DNA of 64,000 bases from Bradyrhizobium sp. Ash2021 (GTDB lineage: Bacteria > Pseudomonadota > Alphaproteobacteria > Rhizobiales > Xanthobacteraceae). The stretch covers positions 434,001 through 498,000 of the forward strand of contig NZ_CP100604.1 in the NCBI RefSeq assembly GCF_031202265.1, given 5' to 3'. This document shows, one piece after another, positions 44,955 to 53,399 of this stretch. The position numbers were made by a program, and so were the translations under genes. Position 1 is the stretch's first letter; every line of letters starts with the position of its first letter. The notes beneath the pieces were generated by a model. It made no database searches, was not told where the DNA came from, and saw only the letters and a list, made by a program, of their open reading frames with translations.

Positions 44955-45551
44955 CTACCGCGCTCGCCGCGTCGAACTGCCCCAGTTCTTCAGCGACGAC
45001 CAGACGCTGCGCGAGAGCCGGAAGCAATCGACCGGGGTCGACGATCCCAGCGCCTCGAAGCGGTGCAGCTCGACGCCGCTCCACTGGAAGCCGCATTTCT
45101 CCAAAATGTTGCGCGACGACGGATTGGCGACACGGGCGCCCGAGATCAGGTGGTCGCAATCAAATTCCTCGAAAAAGAAATCGATCACGGCGCGTGCGGC
45201 CTCGGTGCCAAAGCCCTGGCCCCAATAGTCGACGCCGAGCCAATAGCCGAGTTCCGGCGCATCCGGGTCGCGGCGGTCGATGCCGACCATGCCGATCGGC
45301 ACATGATTGTTTTCGATCAGGAATACCGTCTCGCACCGATCCTCGACGGTCGCGCGCACGAATTCGACGGCGTGGTCCTGGGAATAGGGGTGTGGCAGGC
45401 GGCGGGTGTTTTCCGCAATGCGGCGATCATTGGCGAGACGCACAATCGCTTTTACGTCCGCGAGCGTCGGCCGGCGCAACGTCAGCCGTTCGGTCTCGAG
45501 GACGCAGGCTCTCGCCTCGCGCAAGGTCGGTGTCGGGATGTCCTGCAGCAT
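44955..45551 (-). CDS. GNAT family N-acetyltransferase (RimJ/RimL-like)
   Basis: 198 residues. RLTLRRPTLADVKAIVRLAND near the N-terminus, PELGYWLGVDYWGQGFGTEAARAVIDFFF (acetyl-CoA-binding loop) in the middle and ANPSSRNILEKCGFQWSG near the end give the RimJ/RimL pattern. The acceptor is unknown; being next to rpmA and rplU a ribosomal-protein target is possible but unproven. The ATG at 45551 (MLQDIPTPTLREAR) is preferred to a GTG/ATG farther upstream. Confidence 0.9.
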   Translation of the reverse strand: MLQDIPTPTLREARACVLETERLTLRRPTLADVKAIVRLANDRRIAENTRRLPHPYSQDHAVEFVRATVEDRCETVFLIENNHVPIGMVGIDRRDPDAPELGYWLGVDYWGQGFGTEAARAVIDFFFEEFDCDHLISGARVANPSSRNILEKCGFQWSGVELHRFEALGSSTPVDCFRLSRSVWSSLKNWGSSTRRAR

Positions 45552-45721
45552 GTCGGGCTCCTGGGATGCGAAAACAATACGCAACGCTTGGGACTCGTTG
45601 CGCGCGGTTCCCTCACAGGAATTCGCGCAACGAAAAGGGGAGGCCGGTTTCCCGCCTCCCCTTGGAGCCTTCTCGAGCTCGCCGGTTCAACAGGACCCGG
45701 CGGACTCAATTTGTCCACCGT

Positions 45722-45991
45722 CTATTCGGCCGCCTCCGTCATCGGAACCACCGATACGAAAGTGCGACCATTGGCTTTAGCGCGGAACTCGACATGACCT
45801 TCAACCTTGGCGAACAGAGTATGGTCGGTGCCCATGCCGACATTAAGGCCGGGATGCCAGGTGGTGCCGCGCTGACGCGCGATAATGTTGCCGGGAATCA
45901 CGCGCTCACCGCCATAGGCCTTGATGCCCAGGCGCTTGCCCGCTGAATCGCGTCCGTTTCGCGATGAACCGCCTGCTTTTTTATGAGCCAT
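45722..45991 (-). CDS. rpmA: 50S ribosomal protein L27
   Basis: 89 residues. The N-terminus [20 protein letters not shown] reaches the peptidyl-transferase centre; no Firmicute-like N-terminal cleavage extension is present. [23 protein letters not shown] is the conserved core. It lies 92 bases downstream of rplU and is co-transcribed with it. Confidence 0.97.
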   Translation of the reverse strand: MAHKKAGGSSRNGRDSAGKRLGIKAYGGERVIPGNIIARQRGTTWHPGLNVGMGTDHTLFAKVEGHVEFRAKANGRTFVSVVPMTEAAE

Positions 45992-46083
45992 AGCCCGTCT
46001 CCAACTTCGCTCTGATCTCTAGATCAATTCCTTGACGGAATCATTTCACTTTTTGTCACGTTTCAATTTTTGATCCGTGACGA

Positions 46084-46551
46084 TCACTTCCTGGCGGCGG
46101 CCTTCTTGGCCGGAGCCTTCCTCGCCACGGTCTTCCTGGCGGGCGCCTTTTTCTTTGCGGCCGGGGCCTCGTCGTCGCCCTCGGCGGGCGCTGCAACAAT
46201 CTTTTCCTTCTTCGGACGCGGGCCGATCGAAGGCTTTGCGTTATCGGCCAGGATCTCGGTGATGCGAAGCACCGTGATCTCGTCGCGATAGCCACGCTTG
46301 CGGCGCGAATTCTTGCGGCGGCGCTTCTTGAACGCGATTACCTTGGGGCCGCGCTTGTGCTGCAGCACTTCGGCCGCAACCGAGGCGCCGGCCACGGTGG
46401 GAGCGCCCAGCACCGGCGTATCGGCGCCGAGCAGGAGAACTTCGCCAAGCTGCACGATCGTACCGACATCGCCGGCGATCTTGCCTATCTCGAGCACATC
46501 ATCCGGAACGACGCGGTATTGCCGGCCGCCGGTTTTGATGACTGCGAACAT
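46084..46551 (-). CDS. rplU: 50S ribosomal protein L21 with Lys/Ala-rich C-terminal tail
   Basis: 155 residues. The first ~102 residues are canonical L21 (MFAVIKTGGRQYRVVPDDVL ... HKRGPKVIAFKKRRRKNSRRKRGYRD). The remaining ~50 residues form a low-complexity tail with an acidic patch (EGDDEAPA) followed by repeated AKKK/ARK units. E. coli L21 has 103 residues and lacks this. The tail is seen in some alphaproteobacteria and should be surface-exposed and disordered. First gene of rplU-rpmA. Confidence 0.95.
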   Translation of the reverse strand: MFAVIKTGGRQYRVVPDDVLEIGKIAGDVGTIVQLGEVLLLGADTPVLGAPTVAGASVAAEVLQHKRGPKVIAFKKRRRKNSRRKRGYRDEITVLRITEILADNAKPSIGPRPKKEKIVAAPAEGDDEAPAAKKKAPARKTVARKAPAKKAAARK

Positions 46552-46916
46552 CGTTTTATTCCTTCGTGTTCGATCCCGGCCTCGGACAGGTCCGGGCCGG
46601 CTTTTTGGTCAGTCGTTTTGGGTTCAATTTCCGCGCGATCAGGGAGCGATCCCGTGAAATTGCGCAAAAACAAACAGCGCGAGAAAAATCCCGCGCCGGA
46701 TTGCGGGGACTTATAGCCGCTGAGCGTCCGGAGTCAAGGCAAAGGAGCCCAAAAAACCGCCAAATATGAGGGATTTGCGGCCAAAAGGGCGAATTGGGAG
46801 TGGCGAATGGCGAATGGGGAGGGCCATTCGCCACGCGTCATTCGCCACTCGCCGCCCCATGAAACCAATGGGTTGCCCGTCCGTTGTACCCCAAATTCCG
46901 GCTGGGCAAGGGCAAA
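46552..46916. other. Non-coding gap between rplU and the ROK-family gene, with inverted repeats
   Basis: 365 bases between divergent genes. An imperfect inverted repeat lies at 46798-46850, with GAGTGGCGAATG at its left and CATTCGCCACTC at its right and further ATTCGCCAC / GTGGCGAAT copies inside. The rplU promoter should be in the left half, but no clear boxes stand out. No open frame with recognisable content. Confidence 0.5.
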
Positions 46917-48029
46917 ATGGCTGACGAAATCGCAACGACCACGGGCATCGCCCGCCATGGCGGGTCCCGGTTGCCTTCGGTGGACGTGGACAGCTTCAAT
47001 ATCGAGTTGAAAGACGACGAAGGCTTTGTCGGCGACCGCGCCAGCAAGGGCGCATTTCGCGCGATTTTCGACAAATGGCGGAAGCCGCTGCGCGAGTCAG
47101 ACAAGGACCCGTTCGGTGACGAGCCGTCTGACGAGATCAGCAAGAAGAAGCTCGACGCCATCCTGGTCGGTGACGATCTCGAGGCGTCCGCCGTCCTGCA
47201 CAGCGCGATCGAGGAGTTTGCGCAGGAACTGGCCTATGTGACGCGAAAATTCCTCAAGACCAAGGCGTGGGACAAGACCGAGCGCATTGTGGTCGGCGGC
47301 GGGTTTCGCGACAGCCGGTTGGGCGAACTCGCGATCGCGCGCACCCAGATCATCCTCAAGGACGAAAACCTCAAGGTCGATCTGGTGCCGATCCGCCTTC
47401 ATCCCGACGAGGCCGGCCTGATCGGCACGCTGCATCTGGCGCCGTCCTGGATCTTCGAGGCCCATGACAGCATTCTGGCGGTCGATATCGGCGGCACCAA
47501 TATCCGCTGCGGCGTGTTGGAGACGCGCTGGAAGAAGGCGCCCGACCTTTCCAAGGCCGCGGTGTGGAAATCCGAACTCTGGCGCCACGCCGACGATGAG
47601 CCGACGCGCGAGGGCGCGGTGAAACGGCTGGTCAAGATGCTGAAGGATCTGATCGCGGCGGCCGAGGCCGAAGGGTTGAAACTCGCGCCGTTCATCGGCA
47701 TCGCCTGTCCCGGCGTCATCAACGAGGACGGATCGATCGCGAAAGGCGCGCAGAACCTGCCGGGCAATTGGGAGAGCAGCAAGTTCAATTTGCCGGCGAG
47801 CCTGGTGGAAGCGATTCCGCGGATCGGCGATCACGACACTGCGGTGCTGATGCACAATGACGGCGTAGCCCAGGGTCTTTCGGAAGTGCCCTTCATGCAG
47901 GACGTCGAGCGCTGGGGCGTGCTGACCATCGGCACCGGATTGGGCAACGCACGCTATACCAACCGCAGAAAAGAAAACGGCAAGGACAAGGACGACAAGA
48001 AGACCAAGGAAAAGAAGACGAAGGATTAA
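46917..48029 (+). CDS. ROK-family sugar kinase-like protein with circularly permuted motif order
   Basis: 370 residues. The hexokinase-fold phosphate-1 motif LAVDIGGTNIRCG lies at about 188-199, followed by GIACPGV (261-267), NLPGNW (280-285), the catalytic-Asp motif MHNDGVAQG (about 312-320) and the phosphate-2 motif TIGTGLGNA (337-345). In ordinary ROK kinases DxGGT is near residue 10 and the protein ends with a helix, a GGG motif and AGLIGAA. Here that ending, EEFAQELAYVTR ... RIVVGGGFRDSRLGELA ... DEAGLIGTLHLA, stands before DIGGTN at about 99-175. So the chain appears circularly permuted. The CxCGxxGCxE zinc motif is absent. The last 20 residues are Lys/Asp-rich. Substrate unknown; an isolated gene. 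Confidence 0.8.
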   Translation: MADEIATTTGIARHGGSRLPSVDVDSFNIELKDDEGFVGDRASKGAFRAIFDKWRKPLRESDKDPFGDEPSDEISKKKLDAILVGDDLEASAVLHSAIEEFAQELAYVTRKFLKTKAWDKTERIVVGGGFRDSRLGELAIARTQIILKDENLKVDLVPIRLHPDEAGLIGTLHLAPSWIFEAHDSILAVDIGGTNIRCGVLETRWKKAPDLSKAAVWKSELWRHADDEPTREGAVKRLVKMLKDLIAAAEAEGLKLAPFIGIACPGVINEDGSIAKGAQNLPGNWESSKFNLPASLVEAIPRIGDHDTAVLMHNDGVAQGLSEVPFMQDVERWGVLTIGTGLGNARYTNRRKENGKDKDDKKTKEKKTKD

Positions 48030-48335
48030 AATAGTTACGTTGCCGCGAATCTTCTTTCAGCAGGTCGTTTCAGCGCGCGTGAGCGCGTACTGAATATCCC
48101 GGGATTCTCCGGTGCGCGATTGCCAAATCCCACGGGAAAACACGGGGGAAATTGTTCCCGCGAGCCCCGGTAACCTTGACTGGTTAGGTTAAGATCGAGA
48201 TCGCATTGCCGATTCCGCGCGCGTTGCTAACGTCATTTTGTCGCTCCGGCTGACCGGCGAAGCCGCACTTCCCGGCCAGAATTTCAAAGAAGCGGCACGG
48301 GGCCGCCAGTGTTTTGTCGCGTCTGGCGGTCCCAC
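48030..48335. other. Non-coding gap between convergent genes
   Basis: 306 bases between the ROK-family gene and the leftward hydrolase. It holds short self-complementary runs (CAGCGCGCGTGAGCGCG; TTCCCGCGAGCC with GGGGAA) but no clear terminator, repeat-family member or open frame. Confidence 0.5.
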
Positions 48336-49198
48336 CTATTTCCAATCGATGCGCTCAAAATACGCCGCGATCTCCTCGCTCGCGCGATCGGGATCCTCGC
48401 GATGTGGAAAATGCCCGACGCCGGGAAACATCTCGAGATCGAGATTTGCAAACGTCTCGCTCAGCCGATCGGTCCAGGCGTAGGGAAACAGCGGATCGTG
48501 CTCGGCCCAGCGGATGCAGGTCGGCGCCGTGATCGGTGGCAATATCGGCGCCTCGCCCTTCATCATCCTGATTCGGCCGGCATGGGCCGCACGGTAATGT
48601 GCAAAGCCGCCGGCGAGGTTTCCGGGTTTCAGGAAATTATCGGTGAAGGCTTCCAGCACGTCGTCGAACGCATGCTTGCGGTATGACCATTGCAGCAAGA
48701 AATGCCCGATATAAATGCGGCAGTTTTCGCGCGTCGCGCCGATCAAGGCGGGCGCCATCTCCATCTGATGGAACGACTGGTACCAGATGTTATTCAGCCG
48801 ATCAGGCTCCGCCATCCGTGGCCCGATGCCGGGATAGACGAAATCGAAGAAGAATAATCCGGCGACGCGGTGGGGCGCCTGGCGGGCCAGCGGCTGCATC
48901 AGCGCGCCGCCGACGTCGTGCCCGATAATACCGGCCTGCCTCAGGCCGAGCGCGTCCATCAGCGCCAGCATGTCGGCGGCATGCTGGTCGGGTCCAAACG
49001 GCCCGTCGGGCTTGTCGCTGTCGCCGAAGCCACGCAGATCAGGCGCAAGAAGCGTGAAGCGGTCGGCAAGCCGCGCCATCACGGGCTCCCAGGTCAGCCA
49101 GAATTCGGGCCAGCCATGCAGCAACAGCAGCGGCTTGCCCGTGCCGACCCGCGTGACATGGAACGTCGCGCCGTTGGCCTGAACCTCAAATGCTCCAT
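48336..49198 (-). pseudogene. Alpha/beta hydrolase (epoxide hydrolase / haloacid dehalogenase-like), frameshifted near its start
   Basis: The body (about 262 codons from 49124 down) has LLLLHGWPEFWLTWEPV, DLRGFGDSDKPDG, the nucleophile elbow IGHDVGGALM (Asp nucleophile) and the C-terminal His in PGVGHFPHREDP, as in fluoroacetate dehalogenases and epoxide hydrolases. The only good start, ATG at 49198 with an AAAAGGAGCC site, reads MEHLRFRPTARRS, out of frame. Restoring one base in the T-run at 49188-49190 gives MEHFEVQANGATFHV, the expected family N-terminus. So there is a one-base deletion, either a real mutation or an assembly error. With it repaired the protein is 287 residues, normal for the family. 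Confidence 0.8.
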
Positions 49199-49322
49199 TT
49201 TATGGCTCCTTTTCGCTTCGCCCGGGGCCCTCGGAAATCTTGATTCCGTGCCTTGTCTGGCCAGCCATCCTCGCCTAGAACTCGCCCCGACCGCGGCCGA
49301 GGAATCAGCCGCCATGGCGCCT

Positions 49323-49412
49323 GGAGAGGTGGCAGAGTGGTCGAATGCACCGCACTCGAAATGCGGCATAGGTGCAAGCCTATCGGGGGTTCGAATCCCT
49401 CCCTCTCCGCCA
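49323..49412 (+). tRNA. tRNA-Ser(CGA)
   Basis: 90 bases with encoded CCA. Acceptor stem GGAGAGG pairs with CCTCTCC; the anticodon loop CTCGAAA gives anticodon CGA; a long class II variable arm (CATAGGTGCAAGCCTATC) and T-loop GGTTCGAATCC follow. It reads UCG codons. A GIY-YIG protein gene starts 73 bases downstream. Confidence 0.97.
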
Positions 49413-49485
49413 CCCTTCGCCCTGTCGGGCTTCGGGTGGCAGGCCACCCGAAGCTCCGTCAGGAGCGTAGGGAGACTGTTGGCGC

Positions 49486-49740
49486 ATGTGGTACGTTTAT
49501 TTCCTCGAACTCAGCAATGGCGACATCTATGTCGGTTCGACCGACGATCTTCGTCGTCGAGTCGCATCGCATCAACAAGGGCATGTCGTTTCCACGCGCA
49601 GGTACCTGCCGATAGTTCTTCGCTCGTATGTGGCGGTTGCTGATGAAGCAAGAGCTCGCAGCCTTGAGCGATATTTCAAATCAGGCTCAGGGAAAGCTTT
49701 TGCAAAGAAGCGCTTTCTCCCTTCACCGGCTACCCCTTGA
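49486..49740 (+). CDS. GIY-YIG nuclease family protein (small)
   Basis: 84 residues, a single domain. The motif is YVYFLELSNGDIYVGSTDDLRRRVASHQQGH (GIY replaced by the usual YVY ... IYVG form), then SLERYFKSGSGKAFAKKRFL. This is the UPF0213/YhbQ-like group, whose nuclease activity and role are poorly known. It is next to the tRNA-Ser gene and overlaps the 3' end of the convergent gene by 11 bases. Confidence 0.88.
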   Translation: MWYVYFLELSNGDIYVGSTDDLRRRVASHQQGHVVSTRRYLPIVLRSYVAVADEARARSLERYFKSGSGKAFAKKRFLPSPATP

Positions 49741-50593
49741 TAAACTGCCGGTAGTCCGGCTCCCGGTGGAACCAGAATTCGTAGCCGCTGGTGTTCTTCT
49801 GCATGGCGACGTCATGGATCGGCTGGTTGAGCGGAATGACCGGAACGTCGCGGATGCACAGCGCGATGAATTCCTTCACGGTGTTTTCGTATTCCGCGGC
49901 ATCGGTCGTGAAGCGCGCTTTGTCGATCAGCGCGTCCATCGCCTTGTTCTGGCAGGACGAGATGTTGAAGATCGAGTTATTGCCGTGGAAATTCCAGTAG
50001 AAATAGTGTTCGGGATAGTCGAGCCAACCGCTGAATCGATTTAGCGCCAGCGGTAGTTCCTTCTTGTTCAGCGTGGTCCGCCAATTGGCGCCTGGAATCT
50101 TGTTGATCGCCGCGTTGATGCCGATCTTGGCGAGGCCCTCCTGAACAAACACGACCCTGGGCTCGCCGACCGTCGCCGTGCCGGTGTCGAGCGACAGTGT
50201 CGTCTCCAGCCCGGTTTCGAAGCCGGCCTCCTTCATGAGCGCTTTCGCTCTGTCGAGGTCGGTGACATAGTGAAACGGCTGCGGCCACACCGGCTTTGAG
50301 ACGTCTGCGGGACCGGCATACATCGGAACGGCGCGGCCGAAGAAAGCGCTGCTCTGGATCTGCTCGTAAGGCATCGCGAAGGCGAGCGCTTGGCGCAGTT
50401 TGACGTTGTCAAAAGGCGGCATCGCCGTGTTCAGCGCAAGATACCAAAGCGCGTTCGGGATCGGCACGCTCGAAACCTTGACCTTGTCTTCCCTGATGAT
50501 CTGGTCGAAGTCGCGTGGCGCAAAGCCGCTCGAGAGGTCGGCATCGCCGCGCTCCAGCGTGGTCCGCCGCGTTCCGGCAGAGGAAAGTATCAC
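49730..50593 (-). pseudogene. C-terminal half of a peptide/nickel ABC substrate-binding protein
   Basis: 287 codons from GTG 50593. The sequence enters the SBP_bac_5 family in mid-domain (GTRRTTLERGDADLSSGFAPRDF) and continues normally to the end (LNTAMPPFDNVKLRQALAFAMPYEQIQ ... FWFHREPDYRQFIKG). Full members have about 520-550 residues with a signal peptide; the first ~230 are missing. In-frame sequence can be read upstream to about 50690 but loses family likeness. No permease genes follow. The break coincides with a change to less GC-rich DNA on its right, so an insertion or deletion probably cut the gene. Confidence 0.75.
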
Positions 50594-50676
50594 ACCATCG
50601 ACGATGCGGCCTCGCCGCTTGGCAGCGTCCAGATCATTCGCGATACGTTTGTCGGGTTTCAGCGATATCTGTACGG

Positions 50677-50862
50677 ATGACTGTGTGCGGTGGAAATGTC
50701 GGGCGGCCGGTAACGACGATCCTCTTAGGCGTCGGATTCGGAACCCCGCATGAGCCTTCTCAGCTCATCATGCCATTGACACGGCCAACGATTCTTCGCA
50801 AATCATCCGAGCTACTAATTGAAGAAACGCGTTCATACGCAACGGCCGTGAGCAATCGGTGA
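50677..50862 (+). CDS. Possible small protein upstream of the AAA+ gene
   Basis: 61 codons, ATG at 50677, stop overlapping the GTG start of the next gene by four bases (GTGA), which suggests translational coupling. The sequence begins MTVCGGNVGRPVTTILLGVG and ends SSELLIEETRSYATAVSNR. I recognise no family. It may be a real first gene of a two-gene unit or the tail of a gene cut at the same junction that truncated the neighbouring binding protein. Confidence 0.35.
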   Translation: MTVCGGNVGRPVTTILLGVGFGTPHEPSQLIMPLTRPTILRKSSELLIEETRSYATAVSNR

Positions 50863-52689
50863 CACCGTACAAAGAGTCAATAACGATCCTCCGAGAGAAG
50901 CTCCACTCGTTAGTTCATGAGGCCGCGATAGATTTTGATTGTTGTTCCGCCTTCGCAAATGAATGGTCATTCGCCGGAGTAAGTGATGAAAACATGCGCT
51001 CGTGGCTGGAGCGCAATTTTCGGGAACGTCCTCCAATACGCGATGACTTCATCTCCGACGTTTGTGGCGACACGGCCTTTTTGCTGATTTCCGTCCTATA
51101 TCCAGGACTGGAGCAAGATGCGGGGACCACTTCAAACGATTCTCTGTTGAATATTTTGGCATGGGTCTTTTGCTCTGTCCCGGGGTACGATCTGTCCCGC
51201 GCAGATGCGAAGAAAAATCTGAATTATCTTCTGGTCGAGTTTCAGAAGATGGCTTCTCAGTCGGATCAGAAGGTGCTGCCGTTTCTCGGAATGACCGACA
51301 AAATGCGGCTTCTCTTTACGGTCTCTTCGCTCAGGAGCGGCTATCTGCGGCCTCTCCTATCGATGATAGCAATTTCGTTGGCAATGCTCGATGATCAGGC
51401 GCGTGCCAATTGCTACCCATTGCTCCGAAGCTTCGTAGCGTATCTAAGCAAGGAAATAGAAATTTCAGTCGACGATCTTCAAGCCATCGTCGCGGACCTA
51501 GCGGGGATGCCCATTAGGCTCCGCTTAGGAGGTTACGCCATTGTCGTTCCTGACGATGAGACGGTGAGCGTCCTACAATCTGCGGTCAGCGTGATTTCGA
51601 ACCACAAGAAGCTTCAGTCTACCATGCGCGAGTTTCAGCCCGAGGGAGCGGCTTCTCCGCAGGTCGCAAATTTCAACGGCAAAGCCGAAAGTGTTATAGC
51701 CAAATTGACGGGCATGATTGGGTTGGAGGCGGTCAAGAAAGAGGTTGTTTCTCTGGCGAACTTCATCAAAGTCCGCCGCCTGCGAGAGGCGGGGGGTCTA
51801 AAGCAGCCTCCAATTTCCATGCACCTCGTTTTCTCTGGTAATCCTGGAACAGGGAAAACAACAGTCGCTCGCATGATTGCCGAGCTCTACAAGGAACTTG
51901 GCGTGCTGACCAAAGGGCACCTCGTCGAAATAGATAGGCGGCCTCGTTGGAGGCTACGTAGGACATACTGCTCTCAAGACCAAGGAAGTCATTGAGCGGG
52001 CTTTGGACGGAGTGCTATTCATCGACGAGGCTTATACGTTAGCAAACGGATACGAATTGGATTTTGGAAAGGAAGCCATCGACACGCTCCTCAAGGATAT
52101 GGAGGATCATCGCGCGCGTTTGGTCGTTATTGTCGCTGGTTACACAGATAAAATATCTGAGTTCATTGCATCAAATCCCGGTCTCCAGAGTCGGTTTGCG
52201 AGACAAATTGAATTTCACGACTATACAGCGGGCGAGATGCTGCAAATATTCGAAAGACTGGCAGCGGCTCACAATTTTGAACTTTCGTCAGACGCAGCGA
52301 TTACCCTTCGGACCTATCTCGGCACGGTTGAAGGTAACGATGGGTTCGGTAACGGAAGGGGCGTGCGGAATCTGTTTGAAGCCGCGGTGGTTAGTCACGC
52401 TAACCGGATTGCACCAATGGAGCTGCCCACTGCGCGTGACTTGACGCTCCTTGATCGCGACGACGTTGTCGGCGCGTTGCCTGCCGCCGCGATTGAGACT
52501 TTCCGGGGTGTGCCGGGTTGGTCTGCTGACAACTGTGACGAACTACTTGATCTTGAGAAAGCTGATCGGGTGTTTCACCAAAGGTTTGGCTATGGCGAAG
52601 TTCTAGGCGTCGAAGGCTCTAAGGTGATGGTCGATTTTCAAAAAGTAGGTCAGAAGATCGTCCACGGTAGCTTCTTGGAGCGGGCCTAA
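50859..52689 (+). pseudogene. CbbX/SpoVK-type AAA+ ATPase with helical N-domain and UvrD/PcrA-like C-terminal module, frameshifted
   Basis: Two frames join near 51934-51940. Frame 1 (50859 to about 51935): an unassigned ~275-residue helical N-domain, then LTGMIGLEAVKKEVVSLANFIKVRR and Walker A FSGNPGTGKTTVARM (about 325). Frame 2 (from about 51938): GGLVGGYVGHTALKTKEVIERA, Walker B VLFIDEAYTL, sensor VIVAGYTDKI, arginine finger NPGLQSRF, and a C-terminal ~40 residues (VFHQRFGYGEVLGVEGSKVM ... VHGSFL) resembling the Tudor-like tail of UvrD/PcrA helicases. Comparison with CbbX suggests loss of two bases (or gain of one). Repaired length is about 610 residues. DNA here is visibly less GC-rich than its surroundings, suggesting transfer. 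The role is unknown; SpoVK-like ATPases remodel partner proteins. Confidence 0.75.
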
Positions 52690-52853
52690 GGTCTGTGAGG
52701 CCGATGGCCGATGCCTGAGCATCTTTGTTTCGAAGGCCCTGGTGGTCGGGCCGCGTCATGCGGTGCCTGCCAAGAGGTGCGCCAACCGTGTGCTCCATCC
52801 GAGGCTAGGGCGGAACAGGTGCAGGCTGAGCTGATTGTCAGCACACGCAACTT

Positions 52854-53303
52854 ATGATTTCATGCCCCGCTCGCGTAGCGCTGGGGGGCGGGTTGGCTAG
52901 GGGCTTTTGCCGCGAATGCGGTTTGCAGGTAAATTCGGACAACAAATTCTGTCCTCGTTGCGGGGTCGGCTGGCCTATGGCGAGCAATCCTCTCGCTATC
53001 CTAAGTCCCCCGACGCCTGAAAGACAGTCTCGCCAGCGGTTCGCTCAGCGAAGAAACTCTAACGAAGGCGTTGTCCCTGGTGTGATCGGTTGCATCTTCG
53101 CGGTTCTCGGCATTTTCACTCTCGGAGTGATATTCGTCCCTATTGCGGCAGCTTGTAGCGCGGTCGGTATGTTGCTGGCGTTGGCGGGCGGGAGTGGTTC
53201 AGGCTTCGGCGTATCTGCGGTGGCCGCTGCACTGACATTCGCGGGCGCACTGCTTTCCCCGACTGTATGGGCCCTTATGGCAGGTTTTGCGATTTCTCAT
53301 TAG
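52854..53303 (+). CDS. Zinc-ribbon membrane protein
   Basis: 149 residues. A zinc ribbon FCRECGLQVNSDNKFCPRCG with two CxxC knuckles is followed by a polar linker and two to three hydrophobic segments (about 75-100, 103-120, 127-146), rich in Gly/Ala. The ATG at 52854 gives an odd first 13 residues; TTG at 52893 (MARGFCREC) preceded by GGGGGGCGGG is a good alternative. It shares the lower GC content of the AAA+ gene 164 bases upstream and may have arrived with it. Confidence 0.7.
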   Translation: MISCPARVALGGGLARGFCRECGLQVNSDNKFCPRCGVGWPMASNPLAILSPPTPERQSRQRFAQRRNSNEGVVPGVIGCIFAVLGIFTLGVIFVPIAAACSAVGMLLALAGGSGSGFGVSAVAAALTFAGALLSPTVWALMAGFAISH

Positions 53304-53399
53304 GTAGTCAGCTTGCTTTGATCTGGGACGCGTTGCGACCAACAAGGTTCAGTCTCTCAATGATAGAAACGCCGCAATCGCGCCTGACGGTGACCCTCG

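Noticed and set aside
44849..45946. 365-codon plus-strand frame opposite the GNAT and rpmA genes
   Set aside because: It spans two genes and a repeat on the other strand and has shadow-type composition; the minus-strand genes have clear domains.
49323..49412. tRNA-Ser as an integrative-element attachment site
   Set aside because: No second copy of the tRNA 3' end and no integrase were seen to the right up to 64 kb, so a classical tRNA-integrated element is not supported. The composition change is reported separately.
51934..51940. Programmed frameshift in the AAA+ gene
   Set aside because: No slippery heptamer, stop-codon context or downstream pseudoknot is visible. A simple indel explains the broken frame better.
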